Assembly (NCBI GenBank): GCA_964293815.1
Contig: CAXYYC010000009.1
Location: 3,954-67,953, forward strand
DNA from: CTSOIL-112 sp964293815
GTDB taxonomy: Bacteria > Pseudomonadota > Gammaproteobacteria > Burkholderiales > Burkholderiaceae
Length of the DNA: 64,000 nucleotides
Direction: 5' to 3'
Of this stretch, positions 63,628 to 64,000 are shown in pieces (position 1 is the first letter of the stretch; each line of letters starts with the position of its first letter). A model generated the notes under the pieces. The model made no database searches and was not told where the DNA came from. It was given only the letters and a program-made list of their open reading frames with translations. The position numbers and the translations under genes are program-made.

Positions 63628-64000
63628 TGACACAATCCACGCAAACCACCCGACTCAAACCTGGGCAGTTATCCGAGATAAATTCAAGAGTTGACTTAAG
63701 AAGGCTTGCGTTTCCTGAGATAGAGGGATAAAACCTCATTGTGAGATTTAAAAATCCGAGGAAGTGCACCATTGTTCTCGTTCCCGCTCTCTTGCATGAG
63801 AACGAGAATCTCGGAATGTCATATCCACGAAGTCGAACTTCGTCGCTGTAATGCTAATGAACGCTGTCGTTTAATTGGCGGTTTGCTGTCTGAGCGTTTG
63901 GGACAAACGCGAGTTTCAAACCGCCCTTATATCAGCGTTCATTGATTTGCATTACCGCGTACTTGATTTTTTTGAATCCTTTTTGTATCAAGACAAAAAG
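63628..64000. other. Non-coding right end with clustered inverted repeats
   Basis: No gene is supported in the last 373 bases. The first 145 bases show nothing. Then come three inverted-repeat units: TTCTCGTTC/GAACGAGAA (63775-63783 with 63800-63808), ACGAAGT/ACTTCGT (63827-63843) and the large nested palindrome at 63848-63955. The end (63961-64000) is T-rich and may lead into a promoter beyond the window. Confidence 0.6.
63848..63955. repeat. Nested palindromic element, 108 bases
   Basis: Four stems nest in one another: GTAATGC with GCATTAC (63848-63854, 63949-63955), AATGAACGCTG with CAGCGTTCATT (63856-63866, 63933-63943), GGCGGTTTG with CAAACCGCC (63877-63885, 63917-63925) and GCGTTTG with CAAACGC (63894-63900, 63904-63910), closed by a 3-base loop. 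All 34 base pairs are perfect. It fits a mobile palindromic element (MITE/REP type) or a structured RNA; the sequence is not one I recognise. Confidence 0.8.

Overview
The window reads as ordinary chromosome of a betaproteobacterium, most likely in or near the Burkholderiales, with moderate GC. The basis is gene order: smpB/ratA/rnfH, prfB near lysS, ribF-ileS-lspA, scpB-rluB, pepN-fbp, addB-addA, and ponA divergent from pilMNOPQ-aroK-aroB. Genus cannot be fixed from the sequence. No rRNA operon, CRISPR array, prophage or insertion sequence is visible. Coding density is high and most genes lie on the minus strand.

Layout. 1-2.5 kb: 5' part of fabH, then rnfH-ratA divergent from smpB, then tRNA-Gly and tRNA-Ser. 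2.5-9.6 kb: a three-gene RND efflux operon (acrA-acrB-oprM type) divergent from an acrR-type repressor, with a recognisable operator over a strong promoter. 9.8-16.9 kb: a small zinc-ribbon protein, two glutathione transferases, a LysR regulator, rsfS with a membrane thioredoxin, tcdA, a DUF2288 gene, cca and a thioredoxin-like gene. 16.9-22 kb: rluB-scpB, initiator tRNA-Met and tRNA-Ser, fabF-acpP. 22-35.9 kb: ppc, addB-addA, then lspA-glnD-yheT. 36-45.5 kb: ileS, ribF, a phosphoethanolamine transferase, lysS and prfB (with its programmed frameshift), interrupted by two secreted lysozyme-inhibitor-like genes. 45.6-50.4 kb: a DMT exporter, a sulfurtransferase, tonB and an OprC-like copper receptor. 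50.6-59.6 kb: aroB-aroK-pilQPONM divergent from ponA. 59.7-63.6 kb: pepN and fbp. The last 450 bases hold no gene but are full of inverted repeats.

How they fit. Housekeeping dominates: translation (smpB, rsfS, cca, ileS, lysS, prfB, tRNAs), fatty acid synthesis, shikimate pathway, anaplerosis/gluconeogenesis (ppc, fbp), nitrogen sensing (glnD), recombination (addAB) and type IV pilus assembly. An envelope-defence theme overlies it: an RND pump, a phosphoethanolamine transferase, an Ivy-family lysozyme inhibitor between prfB and lysS, and a PliI/PliG-family inhibitor between ribF and ileS.

Most worth a second look: the two lysozyme inhibitors set into conserved housekeeping gene orders (the Ivy copy has a changed inhibitory loop), a compact PilQ without AMIN or NolW domains, a copper receptor that keeps the four OprC copper ligands, and a nested palindromic element of 108 bases near the right end. 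I found no clear multi-gene system that is wholly unknown.
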